Shown here piece after piece: positions 40,821-50,310 of a DNA stretch of 64,000 nucleotides. The translations under genes and the position numbers were made by a program. The stretch is from the NCBI GenBank assembly GCA_963828855.1, contig CAWHGB010000008.1, positions 248,001-312,000 of the forward strand, in the 5' to 3' direction. The first letter of the stretch is position 1; every line of letters starts with the position of its first letter. The notes below the pieces were generated by a model. That model made no database searches. It was not told the origin of the DNA and saw only the letters and a list, made by a program, of their open reading frames with translations. The DNA comes from CAVVEQ01 sp963828855. Its GTDB lineage: Bacteria > Chloroflexota > Anaerolineae > Anaerolineales > Anaerolineaceae.

Positions 40821-41813
40821 ATGGATTACCTGCCCCTCGAATCACGTTACGAAAAGATTCGCTATAACCGCTGCGGAAGCAGCGGTCTAATGCTACCGGC
40901 TGTCTCACTCGGCTTCTGGCACAATTTTGGCGGGATCAATACCTTCGAAAACGGGCGAGCCATTGTCCGCCGGGCGTTCGACCTCGGGGTTACCCATTTC
41001 GATCTGGCCAATAATTACGGTCCCCCACCCGGCTCCGCCGAGGAAAATTTCGGTCGGATCATGGATAAGGATTTCCGCAGCTATCGCGATGAGATGGTCA
41101 TTTCCTCCAAAGCAGGCTGGGATATGTGGCCGGGTCCCTACGGAAATTGGGGTTCGCGAAAATACCTGGTGGCCAGTCTGGACCAGAGCCTCAAGCGGAT
41201 GGGGTTGGAATATGTGGATATTTTCTACCACCACCGACCAGACCCTGAAACTCCCATCGAGGAATCCATGGGTGCCCTGGATTACATTGTTCGCAGCGGG
41301 CGCGCGCTCTATGTGGGTATCTCCTCCTATTCAGCTGATGATACCCGCACGGCTGTTCGTGAATTGAACCGCCTGGGAACACCCTGTCTTATCCACCAAC
41401 CTTCCTATAACATGTTTGACCGCTGGATCGAAAAGGACCTTGTGACCGTACTGAATGATGAGGGCGTTGGCTGTATTGCCTTCTCGCCCCTTGCCCAGGG
41501 AGTGCTCACCAATCGCTACCTGGATGGCATTCCCGCCGATTCGCGCGCTGCTGGTCCAGTCGGATTCCTTAAATCCTCCGATATCACTCCCGAAACCATC
41601 GGCAAGGTCCGCCGCTTGTATTCCATCGCCCAGTCCCGCGGGCAGAACATGGCCCAGCTCGCCATCGCCTGGGTGCTGCGCTTGCAGGGGATGACCTCTG
41701 CCCTGATCGGGGCAAGTTCGGTGAAGCAGCTCGAAGAAAATGTCGCCGCCTTGGATCGTCTCGATTTTTCCAGTTCGGAACTGGAAGAGATCGAAAAGAT
41801 CCTGGCTGATTAA
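40821..41813 (+). CDS. Aldo/keto reductase, YghZ/MgrA type
   Basis: 330 residues, intact. NADPH-dependent reductase of the AKR14-like branch that includes L-glyceraldehyde-3-phosphate reductase. The catalytic tetrad is visible: Asp in THFDLANNYG, Tyr in the same motif, Lys in VISSKAGWDM and His in IFYHHRPDPETPIEE. The PPPGSAEENFG segment after the Tyr is typical of YghZ. Cofactor-site residues occur in IGASSVKQLEENVAAL. It lies 11 bases before chrA on the same strand. Confidence 0.88.
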   Translation: MDYLPLESRYEKIRYNRCGSSGLMLPAVSLGFWHNFGGINTFENGRAIVRRAFDLGVTHFDLANNYGPPPGSAEENFGRIMDKDFRSYRDEMVISSKAGWDMWPGPYGNWGSRKYLVASLDQSLKRMGLEYVDIFYHHRPDPETPIEESMGALDYIVRSGRALYVGISSYSADDTRTAVRELNRLGTPCLIHQPSYNMFDRWIEKDLVTVLNDEGVGCIAFSPLAQGVLTNRYLDGIPADSRAAGPVGFLKSSDITPETIGKVRRLYSIAQSRGQNMAQLAIAWVLRLQGMTSALIGASSVKQLEENVAALDRLDFSSSELEEIEKILAD

Positions 41814-41824
41814 AACTCCGCATA

Positions 41825-43033
41825 ATGCCAGAAAAACCGGTTGAGCAGCCAAAGGAAGAACCCATCGGGTATTTCACCCTGGTAAAAACCTTCCTGTTCA
41901 CCGGGTTAACCGCATTCGGTTTCACAGCTTTGCAGGTGCTTCGATCAAATATTAAAAAACGAGGTTGGCTCAGCGATGAAAAGCTGGATGAAGGCATCGC
42001 CCTCGTACAGCTTTACCCGGGTCCGGTGAATTTCGATTATGCCGCCTACCTGGGTTACCAGCTCCGGGGTGTTCCGGGGGCGATCATTTCCACGATGGGT
42101 TTCGTGCTGCCCTCGTTTCTACTAATGCTTGGTCTTTCGGCTTTATATTTCTCAACCGGTAATATACCTTGGGTCCCGAGATTGTTTATTGGCTTGGAAG
42201 CAATCGTTGTCGGGATCATCCTCAACCTGGCCATCGACCTGGGGCTGAAAGCGTTGCGTAAACCGGTTGCCTGGGTCATAGCACTCGCGGCAATCCCCGC
42301 GATCTACTTCAAATTGGATTCGCTCTGGATCGTCGTGACCTCGTTAGCTTTGGGCATCCTGCTATTGCGGCCAAAACAAATTCCCCCGGAAGAGCAAGCA
42401 CCCGCCGACCCCGATGCATCCTCCACTCGCTCGGATTGGATCCAAATCGGGGTGGTGGTTTTGATAATTCTCGGATATCTCATCCTCTGCACCACTTTTC
42501 CCCCGCCTTTGAATACCCTTTGCCTTTCGTTTTTCAAGGTCGGATCCATTGCTTTCGGCAACGGTATGATGATCCTGCCGGTGTTGCGCTCGGAGGTGGT
42601 GGACCACTTGCAATTGCTCACCCCCACCCAGTTCGCAGATGGTGTCGCCCTGGGGCAGGTCACCCCCGGTCCTTTCCTGGTCACCGTGACCTTTATTGGT
42701 TACAAGGTCGCCGGTGTTTTTGGGGCAGTTGCAGCCACTTTTGCGATCTTTTCCCCCACCTTCGCGATGACCCTGATCTTCACCCAGATCTATAACCGGG
42801 TGCGGAACTCAACCGTGATCAAAGGCGCGCTTGCCGGTGTGCTGGCTGCGTTCGTTGGTATGCTGGTCATGATCACATACCAGATGGCTCAGACAGGTAT
42901 CCGCGGGTGGTTGACTGCCTTATTCGCCATCGCCGCTTTTTGTGCGGTGCGGTTCTTAAAACTACAGATCGTGTGGGTCTTCCTGATCGGGCTAGCTCTC
43001 TGGGTGGGCTGCCTGGCACTTGGGTTGAGTTAG
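41825..43033 (+). CDS. chrA: Chromate transporter, two-domain ChrA type
   Basis: 402-residue CHR-family membrane protein made of two homologous halves. The first has FTGLTAFGFTALQVLR and LVQLYPGPVNFDYAAYLGYQ; the second FKVGSIAFGNGMMILPVLR and DGVALGQVTPGPFLVTVTFI. The PGP motifs after the conserved Q are characteristic. A hydrophilic linker (EEQAPADPDASSTRSDW) joins the halves. Family members export chromate, but many are of unproven substrate. It probably shares a transcript with the aldo/keto reductase. Confidence 0.9.
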   Translation: MPEKPVEQPKEEPIGYFTLVKTFLFTGLTAFGFTALQVLRSNIKKRGWLSDEKLDEGIALVQLYPGPVNFDYAAYLGYQLRGVPGAIISTMGFVLPSFLLMLGLSALYFSTGNIPWVPRLFIGLEAIVVGIILNLAIDLGLKALRKPVAWVIALAAIPAIYFKLDSLWIVVTSLALGILLLRPKQIPPEEQAPADPDASSTRSDWIQIGVVVLIILGYLILCTTFPPPLNTLCLSFFKVGSIAFGNGMMILPVLRSEVVDHLQLLTPTQFADGVALGQVTPGPFLVTVTFIGYKVAGVFGAVAATFAIFSPTFAMTLIFTQIYNRVRNSTVIKGALAGVLAAFVGMLVMITYQMAQTGIRGWLTALFAIAAFCAVRFLKLQIVWVFLIGLALWVGCLALGLS

Positions 43034-43034
43034 A

Positions 43035-43475
43035 TCAGGATTTCAGTCGGGCTTTACGTGCCAGCAGATCCACCCGCTGGTTGTGCATATCCCCATCATG
43101 CCCCCTCAGCCATTGCCAGTTTACCTGGTGCGGCTTTTCCGCAGCGATTAATTCCTCCCATAGGTCCCGGTTGGCAACTTTTCCGCTGGTCGTCCGCCAG
43201 TTTTTCCTGATCCAGCCTGGCAGCCATTCCCTGATCCCTTTCTGCAGATACTGGGAATCAGTATAGATGGTCACCGAAGAAGGCTGTTTCAAGGATTTCA
43301 ACGCCCGGATGGCGGCAGTTAATTCCATCCTGTTGTTGGTGCTCTCTGCCTCCCTACCGCTGATCTCCATTTTTCCACCCGCCAAGATTATTAACGCCGC
43401 CCAGCCGCCCCTTCCGGGGTTCGGGTCGCAGGCACCATCGGTATAGATTACAACCTCTGGCATGTCTTTTTTCAC
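43035..43475 (-). CDS. rnhA: Ribonuclease HI
   Basis: 146 residues, intact. Cuts RNA in RNA-DNA hybrids. Catalytic residues are visible: Asp13 in YTDGACDPNPG, Glu51 in NNRMELTAAI, Asp73 in YTDSQYLQKGI and Asp136 in NQRVDLLA, with the basic loop WRTTSGKVANRDLWEEL. The start overlaps the stop of the upstream lipoprotein gene by 4 bases. It is convergent with chrA (1 base between stops), leaving no room for a separate terminator. Confidence 0.96.
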   Translation of the reverse strand: MKKDMPEVVIYTDGACDPNPGRGGWAALIILAGGKMEISGREAESTNNRMELTAAIRALKSLKQPSSVTIYTDSQYLQKGIREWLPGWIRKNWRTTSGKVANRDLWEELIAAEKPHQVNWQWLRGHDGDMHNQRVDLLARKARLKS

Positions 43476-44888
43476 CTTCCAAGAACCTCAGAAATGGTCG
43501 CGTCCAGTTCATGCAGGATGATGGGGAGATCTGTATCCTTAACATTTGGTTGCAAGGATTTCCAGAAGGCATCCTCCAGGATCCGGCGTACGATCCACCA
43601 ATCAGGGGATTCTGGTGCCTCTATTGCCTGCGAAATAAATCCTAATGCCTGCTGCCATTGGGGATTCTGTTCACCCAGGGAACCCAGGGCTGCCACCTCG
43701 GAATAACTGAGGGGGAAGGTGGTATCCGCCGCAGCCAACCTGGCATGGCGGGTTGGATCCATCAACCATTTCATGAACAGCCAGGCTGCCATTTGTGATT
43801 TAGGATCCGAATTGAAAATGGCGGTATCATATCCCGCGCTTAGGATACTTGCGAGGTTGGATTGCGCCGGGTAAGCGATCGGGATCCAAATATCCTGCGA
43901 TCCCAATCTCGCATCTGTTCGGAGTTGGGGACCGATATCCTCCAATGCTGCTGAATAAAATAGCGCCTGGCGTGTGGAGAAATATTCCTGGGGATCGGTT
44001 TTCCGCCCGCTCCAAGCGCAACCCTGGTCATTCATTGATTTAAGAAATAACAGAGCCTTATCACCCTCCGGGCTCGAGAAAGCGAAATCACCACCACTGG
44101 CTGCCGGGAAGCGGTTGAAGCCAAAGGCGCGCAGCCAGCTCACCGCGCTCGGCCAGCTGGTATCGATGAACCACCCCCCGGTTCCATCGTTTGACCGCGT
44201 ATTATCACTTGCGTTTGCCTCGGCTGCCGCGCATGCCTGTTGTTTGAACTCATCTATTGTGCCGGGCGGGTTGGAAAACCCAAGCTCATTTGCCCAGGTC
44301 TGGTTATAAAAAAGGATGCTCCCGCTGCGATATGCCGGGATGCCCAACCTTCCACCGGGATCCGGTTCGCTTGTAAAAAAAGAAGGGAAAAGATCAGCGA
44401 TCTGCTGTATGGCCAGCCCGGTGCCGGGCTCGTTGAATATATGGGTCAAGTTCAAGAACCTGTCCTGTTTCTTCCTGCCAGTGGCGGATCTGATCGGGTG
44501 AATCCATGATGACCGAAGGCAGGAGATCGGTGGAGTTGAGTGCGTTTTCCACAGCCACCGCCAATTCGGATTCGCCATAATAGGGTGTTGGTGTTACGAA
44601 AACTCCATACGGATTCATCTGGTTGAATTCATTGACAAGCTGGTTGAGGACGCCGGCAGAATTGCCAGTGAGCGGATGCCAAAAGGTTAATTTTGTTCCC
44701 AAGAGCGCACCCGCTGAAATCTTAAGCTCGGCAGCAAGGGTGGCACGTTCATCGGGGGTGGCTGTAACTCCGATGGTGCGGATCCGGGTGGGCTCAGGTG
44801 TGGCGAATGAAGGAGCGGACAGACCAAAAGGCTGGCACGCAGTTGCTGCCAGGATGATCACGCAGACCATCACCTTCCTGAAGTCCAT
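43472..44888 (-). CDS. Family-1 solute-binding lipoprotein (one frame break)
   Basis: About 471 residues after correction. The start MDFRKVMVCVIILAATAC at 44888 gives a lipoprotein signal peptide with lipobox AATAC; an ATG at 44963 would add 25 residues before it. The rest is an extracellular sugar-type binding protein (SBP_bac_1): LTFWHPLTGNSAGVLNQLVN, then after one C is removed near 44440, DPYINEPGTGLAIQQIADLF, GIPAYRSGSILFYNQTWANE and MAAWLFMKWLMDPTRHARLA. No permease or ATPase genes adjoin it, so its transporter lies elsewhere. It overlaps rnhA (ATGA). Confidence 0.8.
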
Positions 44889-44978
44889 TCTTTTCGGGGT
44901 TCCTGGGATCATGTTGGGATAGTGTACCCGACAAGACAAAAAAATGCGAATAGGGGCATTCAAAGAGTAACAGGTTGA

Positions 44979-45007
44979 TTGACTTTCATCAGACGGATGG
45001 CTATAAT
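44979..45007 (+). promoter_or_regulatory. Promoter of the T-box/valS transcript
   Basis: TTGACT at 44979-44984, spacer 17, TATAAT at 45002-45007. The predicted start near 45014 leaves about 280 bases of leader before valS. Confidence 0.85.
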
Positions 45008-45013
45008 GAATTC

Positions 45014-45282
45014 CAATTACATAAATGAGCCTTGAGGAGTAAAACGCGAGGCCACCGACAGGAAGGGAACGCAGAACTGAGAAGTTCCCCGGAGGGCAGC
45101 GGTTGAAGTCGCAGGGTGGATTGCCGAAGAAATCCGCAAGGAGGAGATTAGAACGGCACGGGTCAGCCCGGTAACGCTGAATCGCACGAAAATGTGTGAA
45201 CGAGTGCGCCAGGCATGGCGAACCGGGGTGGTACCGCGGAAGACAGGCTCTTTCGTCCTCAGGGATGAAAGATTTTTATTTT
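45014..45282 (+). ncRNA. T-box riboswitch controlling valS
   Basis: The T-box core GGGTGGTACCGCGG lies at 45226-45239 and is followed by a terminator hairpin (CTTTCGTCC...GGGATGAAAG, 45250-45271) with a T-run at 45273-45281. A stem I start with an AGTA motif lies near 45036. GTC in GAAGTCGCAGG (about 45108) is a candidate specifier codon for valine, placed on the 3' side of stem I. Uncharged tRNA-Val would favour the antiterminator and allow valS transcription. The T-box and terminator are clear; the specifier choice is inference. Confidence 0.9.
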
Positions 45283-45294
45283 AAGGATAAGAAA

Positions 45295-47994
45295 ATGACC
45301 ATTGAATTACCGAAGGCCTATGATTTCAAATCCACTGAGCAGCGTCTGTATGAATGGTGGGAAAAACAAGGGTATTTCTCCCCTTCCAACGATCCAAAAA
45401 AGCCTGATTTTGACCCGTCAGTCAAACCGTACGTGATCTCCATACCTCCCCCAAACGTCACCGGTGAGCTGCACCTGGGGCATGCCATGTTCGTAGCCAT
45501 GGAGGATCTGATGATCCGCCATGCCCGTATGAAAGGGTTTTCAGCGCTCTGGGTCCCGGGCTCAGACCATGCCGGCATCGCCACCCAATTGCAGGTTGAA
45601 AAATATCTCCTCAAAACTGAGGAAATCACCCGTGATGAACTGGGGAGGGAGGAGTTCCTCAAACGTGCCTGGGAATGGAAGGAAAAGTACGGGAACATGA
45701 TTACCCAACAAATCCGTCGCCTGGGCGCTTCCTGCGATTGGTCCAGGGAACGATTTACCCTGGATGAAGGCCTATCCGGGTCTGTCCGCGAAGCATTTGT
45801 TCGTCTCTATGAAAAGGGGTTGATCTATCGGGGAAAACGTATCATCAACTGGTCTCCCCAGTTAAAAACCGCAGTCAGCGATCTGGAAGTGGAATATTCC
45901 GAAGAAAACGGTACCTTATACTTTTTCAAATATATTTTGGCAGATGGTTCCGGTGATTTCATTCCTGTGGCAACCACCCGCCCGGAGACAATTCTTGGCG
46001 ACACCGCCGTCGCTGTCCATCCCGAAGATCCGCGTTTCCAGAAGTTCATCGGCAAGACCGCCCTTGTGCCAATACTTGGACGTGTGATCCCGGTCATAAG
46101 CGATCCGTACGTGGACCGTGAATTCGGCACTGGAGCGCTCAAGATCACCCCGGCGCATGACCCGAATGATTACGAGATCGGCATGAACCACAAATTGGAG
46201 ATGATCTGCGTTTTGGATGAATCCGCCATGATCAACGAAAATGGCGGAAAGTACGCGGGAATGGACCGCTTCGAATGCCGGAAGAAAATCTGGGCGGATA
46301 TGCGCGCAGCCGGGTTGGTGATCGAGGAAAAACCCTACCGGGTCAACGTGCCCCGTTCTCAGCGGGGAGGCGAGATCGTCGAACCGATGGTCTCCACCCA
46401 GTGGTTCATCCGTATCCAGCCTCTGGCTGAAACCGCGCTGGAAACCGTCCGCAGCGGCAAAATAAAATTCGTCCCGGAGCATTTCACCAAGGTGTATTTC
46501 AACTGGCTGGAAAATATCCAGGATTGGTGCATCAGCCGGCAGCTCTGGTGGGGACACCGCATCCCGGTCTGGTACTGTGCTGATTGCAGCGAGCTCACCG
46601 TCTCCCGCACCGATCCCACCACCTGCTCGCACTGCGGTAGTAGAAAAATCGAGCAGGACCCGGATGTGCTGGATACCTGGTTCTCCTCTGGCCTATGGCC
46701 ATTCTCCACGCTGGGTTGGCCGCAGGATACCCCTGACATGCGCTACTTTTATCCAACCACGATGATGGAGACCGGCTATGACATTCTCTTTTTCTGGGTG
46801 GCCCGCATGATCATGTTCGGGCTGGAATTCACCGGCGAAGCGCCATTCAATACGGTCTACCTGCATGGACTCATCCGGGATGAACACGGCTTGAAGATGT
46901 CCAAAATGAAAGGCAACGTTATTGATCCGCTCATCCTGATGAATGATATGGGTACCGACGCACTGCGCTTCAGCGTTCTGGTTGGCTCCGCTCCCGGGAA
47001 TGATATGAACCTCTCGGTGAAGAGGGTGGAGGCCAACCGGAATTTTGCCAACAAGATCTGGAACGCCGGGCGGTTTGTGATCGCTGCGGTTGAAAACGCA
47101 CCCGTCGATTCCGTGGAAACTGCGCAAATCACCCTGGCAGATGAGTGGATCCAGGCGAAGCTCACCGGCTTGGTCAGAAGTGTTGAACGGCTATTCGCCG
47201 GGCATCAATATGGTGAAGCCGGGCGTCAGATCTATGACTTCTTCTGGAGCGAGTTTGCCGATTGGTATATTGAAATCTCAAAGCAGCAGCTTGCTGCCGG
47301 GGGGGCTCAAGCCAGACACACAGCGAAGAACCTGGTGAATATCCTGGATACATCTCTGCGTCTGCTTCACCCGTTCACACCCTTTGTCACCGAGGAACTC
47401 TGGGGATACCTCAGACAGGCTGCCATGGAAAAAGGACATAATGCGCAGTCGAACACTGGCGAATGGGAGGATGCTCTGATGATCGCCCGCTGGCCGGAGT
47501 CTTCTGTGGAAACCGCTCATGAGCAATCGGTGGTTACTGATTTCGACCTGATCATGGAGATGATCAAGGGTATTCGCAATCTGCGCACAGAAAATGGTAT
47601 TGCTCCCGGGGAGAAAATTTCCGCCAGGTTTGTTGCCGGTGAGAAAACTGCATTGCTCGAATCCCAAAAGAAGGTATTGGAAAGCCTGGCCAAACTGGAT
47701 ACGGAAACCAGCTCGATCCAGGAAGAACTCAACGAGAAGCCCACTGGCATGCTGTCGCTGGTTATCCGCGGGATTGAAATATTCGTTCCTGTACAATCCC
47801 AGGCTGCCGGATCAGGCGACCGCACTCGTTTGGAACAGGATCTCACCGAAGCTGAATCCCAGATCGAGCGCCTGGAGAAATTGCTGGCAGGTGATTTCGC
47901 CAAACGTGCGCCTGCGAACCTTGTGGAGAAAGAACGAGCCAAGCTCGCTTCTTTCCAGGAAACCGCCGAAAAACTGCGGAATCAATTGCAGTAA
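45295..47994 (+). CDS. valS: Valyl-tRNA synthetase
   Basis: 899-residue class Ia synthetase, intact. The ATG at 45295 (MTIELPKAYDFKSTEQRLYE) has AAGGA upstream; an in-frame start at 45196 would lie inside the T-box and was rejected. HIGH motif HLGH at residues 60-63; CP1 editing domain with ATTRPETILGDTAVAVHP; a zinc-ribbon-like pair CADC and CSHC; KMSKS-equivalent KMSKM at 534-538 (Met for the final Ser); C-terminal coiled coil rich in Glu, Arg and Leu. Controlled by the upstream T-box and ended by a strong terminator. Confidence 0.97.
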   Translation: MTIELPKAYDFKSTEQRLYEWWEKQGYFSPSNDPKKPDFDPSVKPYVISIPPPNVTGELHLGHAMFVAMEDLMIRHARMKGFSALWVPGSDHAGIATQLQVEKYLLKTEEITRDELGREEFLKRAWEWKEKYGNMITQQIRRLGASCDWSRERFTLDEGLSGSVREAFVRLYEKGLIYRGKRIINWSPQLKTAVSDLEVEYSEENGTLYFFKYILADGSGDFIPVATTRPETILGDTAVAVHPEDPRFQKFIGKTALVPILGRVIPVISDPYVDREFGTGALKITPAHDPNDYEIGMNHKLEMICVLDESAMINENGGKYAGMDRFECRKKIWADMRAAGLVIEEKPYRVNVPRSQRGGEIVEPMVSTQWFIRIQPLAETALETVRSGKIKFVPEHFTKVYFNWLENIQDWCISRQLWWGHRIPVWYCADCSELTVSRTDPTTCSHCGSRKIEQDPDVLDTWFSSGLWPFSTLGWPQDTPDMRYFYPTTMMETGYDILFFWVARMIMFGLEFTGEAPFNTVYLHGLIRDEHGLKMSKMKGNVIDPLILMNDMGTDALRFSVLVGSAPGNDMNLSVKRVEANRNFANKIWNAGRFVIAAVENAPVDSVETAQITLADEWIQAKLTGLVRSVERLFAGHQYGEAGRQIYDFFWSEFADWYIEISKQQLAAGGAQARHTAKNLVNILDTSLRLLHPFTPFVTEELWGYLRQAAMEKGHNAQSNTGEWEDALMIARWPESSVETAHEQSVVTDFDLIMEMIKGIRNLRTENGIAPGEKISARFVAGEKTALLESQKKVLESLAKLDTETSSIQEELNEKPTGMLSLVIRGIEIFVPVQSQAAGSGDRTRLEQDLTEAESQIERLEKLLAGDFAKRAPANLVEKERAKLASFQETAEKLRNQLQ

Positions 47995-48000
47995 CAAAAA

Positions 48001-48033
48001 ACCGGAAGGGTACATCCCTTCCGGTTTTCTTTT
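48001..48033 (+). terminator. Terminator of valS (probably two-way)
   Basis: Perfect 10-base stem ACCGGAAGGG/CCCTTCCGGT, loop TACAT, then TTTTCTTTT. An A-run on the left side would also serve the convergent TspO-like gene. Confidence 0.92.
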
Positions 48034-48038
48034 GGATA

Positions 48039-48806
48039 TTATGGCGCTAGCAGTTTCGGTTTCCGCGATCTTCCAATCGCCAGGAAGAGCAAGACAAATC
48101 CGACTGCGACGAAGGCGCTGATTACCACCGCGGGATAAACACCCAGCCACTTGACCGCGATCCCGGTAAAAGCCCAGACCAGCACCAGCGCATATCCGAT
48201 ATCGCGGTGGCGCAAGCTTATAGCCGCAGAGATGACTACCCCGGCAATAAGCAGGATCACCGTCCATGCCTGCCCATCCAATCCCCACCCGCTCCAGCCA
48301 GAGTATTTAAGCAGCGCCGTGGCGTTCGCGATTGTCGCCACCGTGATCCAACCCAGGTACACACTGAAGGGAACGCTAACCAACCATTTTTCCGTCGTTG
48401 TGAACTTCTGGGTGCCGATCCCAAGACGCAGGTAAATGGCAATCAACGTTGCCAGCAGTGCAAGCATGATAACCATCGTCCATACATAGAGGTTGAAATG
48501 CCAGAAGAAGATCCAGGCACCATTGAGCACATTGCTGAGGGCGGCAAGGAATCCGATCCTGCGCAGTGACGGATTTTCACGTTGAGAAGGCAGCGCTTGG
48601 TAAAGCGTGTAACCAGCGAGAAGCAAGTAAATGATCCCCCAGATGGAAAATACATACCCGGCCGGGACAAAAACCACGTTGAAACTATCCGAAATCGTGC
48701 CGGTTGTCTGTCCATTGAGTGGAAGCGCATTCGCCAATCCGTTGGCGGTAATCGTGAACAGGAATGTAATCACGATCAGGATTTGCCGGAAGAGATCTTT
48801 TTTCAT
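48039..48806 (-). CDS. TspO/MBR-related tryptophan-rich membrane protein
   Basis: 255 residues with about seven hydrophobic segments. Family landmarks are ANALPLNGQTTGTISDSFNV, FVPAGYVFSIWGIIYLLLAG, ALSNVLNGAWIFFWHF and FSVYLGWITVATIANATALL. It belongs to the longer branch of tryptophan-rich sensory proteins related to TspO, which bind tetrapyrroles in some organisms; function here is unknown. A TTGCGT-17-TACAAT promoter and GAGGTG ribosome site can be read just upstream. Convergent with valS. Confidence 0.75.
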   Translation of the reverse strand: MKKDLFRQILIVITFLFTITANGLANALPLNGQTTGTISDSFNVVFVPAGYVFSIWGIIYLLLAGYTLYQALPSQRENPSLRRIGFLAALSNVLNGAWIFFWHFNLYVWTMVIMLALLATLIAIYLRLGIGTQKFTTTEKWLVSVPFSVYLGWITVATIANATALLKYSGWSGWGLDGQAWTVILLIAGVVISAAISLRHRDIGYALVLVWAFTGIAVKWLGVYPAVVISAFVAVGFVLLFLAIGRSRKPKLLAP

Positions 48807-48854
48807 ACTTCACCTCGAATTATTTTATAATTACATTGTACGAGGTTTATACAT

Positions 48855-49562
48855 TCAACGCAATACCTTCGTCCAAAACCCTGTACATTCCGGCAGCACA
48901 ACCCAATTATTCTCCTCGACTTTCGCAGCGAGCTCTTCGCCAAAAAAAAATCTTGAGATGGATTTTGCTTCGTCCAGGTCGGAAAATGCATAATCGGTCC
49001 GAATCCATGTAAATATGAACCCATTTTCGCGTAGATACTTGAAATACTCCCCCAAATGAGGTGGAGGTGTGGGGTTTTCAAAACCAGTCCCCTGGGTTTC
49101 GACCAATATTAGCCGACCCCCGGGACGGATCACCCGCTTTATCTCGTCGATGGCAAGTTTTAGTTCTCTTTGCCAACTATCCGGGTACCAATCCACCAGA
49201 TAGCAAATGCTCCATCCAGAAAGCACCATGTCATAATTCCTACTTCGTAGCGGCAGAGCACGGTGATCCCCGGCAGCCACGTGCCAATTCTTCGCACCGA
49301 TCTCGATCAATTTTTGACGGGCAATTCCCAACATAGCGGGGGAAAGATCCAAAGCTGTGAGCGAGCCGGCCCTTCCCGCAAGAAGGACTTCGAACCTGCC
49401 AGTCCCGGCGCCCATGTCCAGGATATCCAATCCATCCGGTGGACAGATCCGTTCGATCTCCCGCAGGATATTTTCCTGGAAATCCTCCCGGGAGATTAGC
49501 TGATCATAATTTTCGGTTTCGTTGCGGTAGGTTTTCTTGTGATCAGGAGCGCCCATCATCAC
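48855..49562 (-). CDS. Class I SAM-dependent methyltransferase
   Basis: 235 residues. Motif I ILDMGAGTGRFEVLLAGRAG, then SLTALDLSPAMLGIARQKL, DYDMVLSGWS-like NYDMVLSGWSICYLVDWYP, and the post-motif ELKLAIDEIKRVIRPGGRLI place it in the Methyltransf_11/25 group. No substrate can be told. The start overlaps the ankyrin gene stop by 4 bases, so both are translated together. Confidence 0.8.
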   Translation of the reverse strand: MMMGAPDHKKTYRNETENYDQLISREDFQENILREIERICPPDGLDILDMGAGTGRFEVLLAGRAGSLTALDLSPAMLGIARQKLIEIGAKNWHVAAGDHRALPLRSRNYDMVLSGWSICYLVDWYPDSWQRELKLAIDEIKRVIRPGGRLILVETQGTGFENPTPPPHLGEYFKYLRENGFIFTWIRTDYAFSDLDEAKSISRFFFGEELAAKVEENNWVVLPECTGFWTKVLR

Positions 49563-50212
49563 CCGCCCAGCAGGGAAAGCGCTTCAGCATGTCCACGTTC
49601 CCGGGCGTAATCAGAAGGCGTTTTACGGTCAAAGGTCAGCGCGTCCGTTTTCGCGCCATTTGCGAGCAGAAGCTGGATCATTTCCACCTGCCCGTTCTGC
49701 GCGGCAGCGTGCAGCGCGGTGAACCCACCCTGCTGCTCGGCGTTGACATCCGCGCCGTTCGCCAGCAGCAACCGGGCAACTTCCAGGTGCCTTCCAGCTG
49801 CTGCCGAATGCAGGGGCATGACGCGCTGTTCGTTTATGGAAGGCGAATTGACCTCTGCGCCGTGGCGGATCAAGTATTGAGCAGTCTCCGTCCGACCGAA
49901 AAAGGAAGCCAAACCCAGTGGCTGGAAACCATCGAATGCCACCGCATTTACCATCTTGGGATATTTTTGCACCAGGTTCTTCACGATATAGGTCAACCCA
50001 AGCGCAGAAGAGCTGAAGATATCCATCTTCGCGCCATTTGCCACCAGGTAATTGGCAATTCCCATTTCACCGTGGTATGCCGCTATGAGTACCGCAGAAA
50101 GACTGGTTTCATCCATCGCATTGACAAGCGCCGGATTTTTTTCGGTCATTTGCTTGACGGTGTTCAAATCCCCTGATTTAACCGCCTGGAAAAACGTTTC
50201 GAATTCGCTCAA
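49559..50212 (-). CDS. Ankyrin-repeat protein
   Basis: 217 residues, essentially all ankyrin repeats of about 33 residues, five or six in number: ETSLSAVLIAAYHGEMGIAN, GFQPLGLASFFGRTETAQYL, RVMPLHSAAAGRHLEVARLL, GFTALHAAAQNGQVEMIQLL, RKTPSDYARERGHAEALSLL. No signal peptide, so cytoplasmic; a binding scaffold. Overlaps the methyltransferase gene (ATGA), which hints at a shared pathway but nothing more. Confidence 0.9.
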   Translation of the reverse strand: MSEFETFFQAVKSGDLNTVKQMTEKNPALVNAMDETSLSAVLIAAYHGEMGIANYLVANGAKMDIFSSSALGLTYIVKNLVQKYPKMVNAVAFDGFQPLGLASFFGRTETAQYLIRHGAEVNSPSINEQRVMPLHSAAAGRHLEVARLLLANGADVNAEQQGGFTALHAAAQNGQVEMIQLLLANGAKTDALTFDRKTPSDYARERGHAEALSLLGG

Positions 50213-50310
50213 AATCTGCTCTCCAATAATTGGCTTCTGTTGGAAATATCCCCATCCATTATAAGACCGCGTTTATAATCCGTGTGAAAAAAATGGTTAT
50301 CGGAGGCAGT

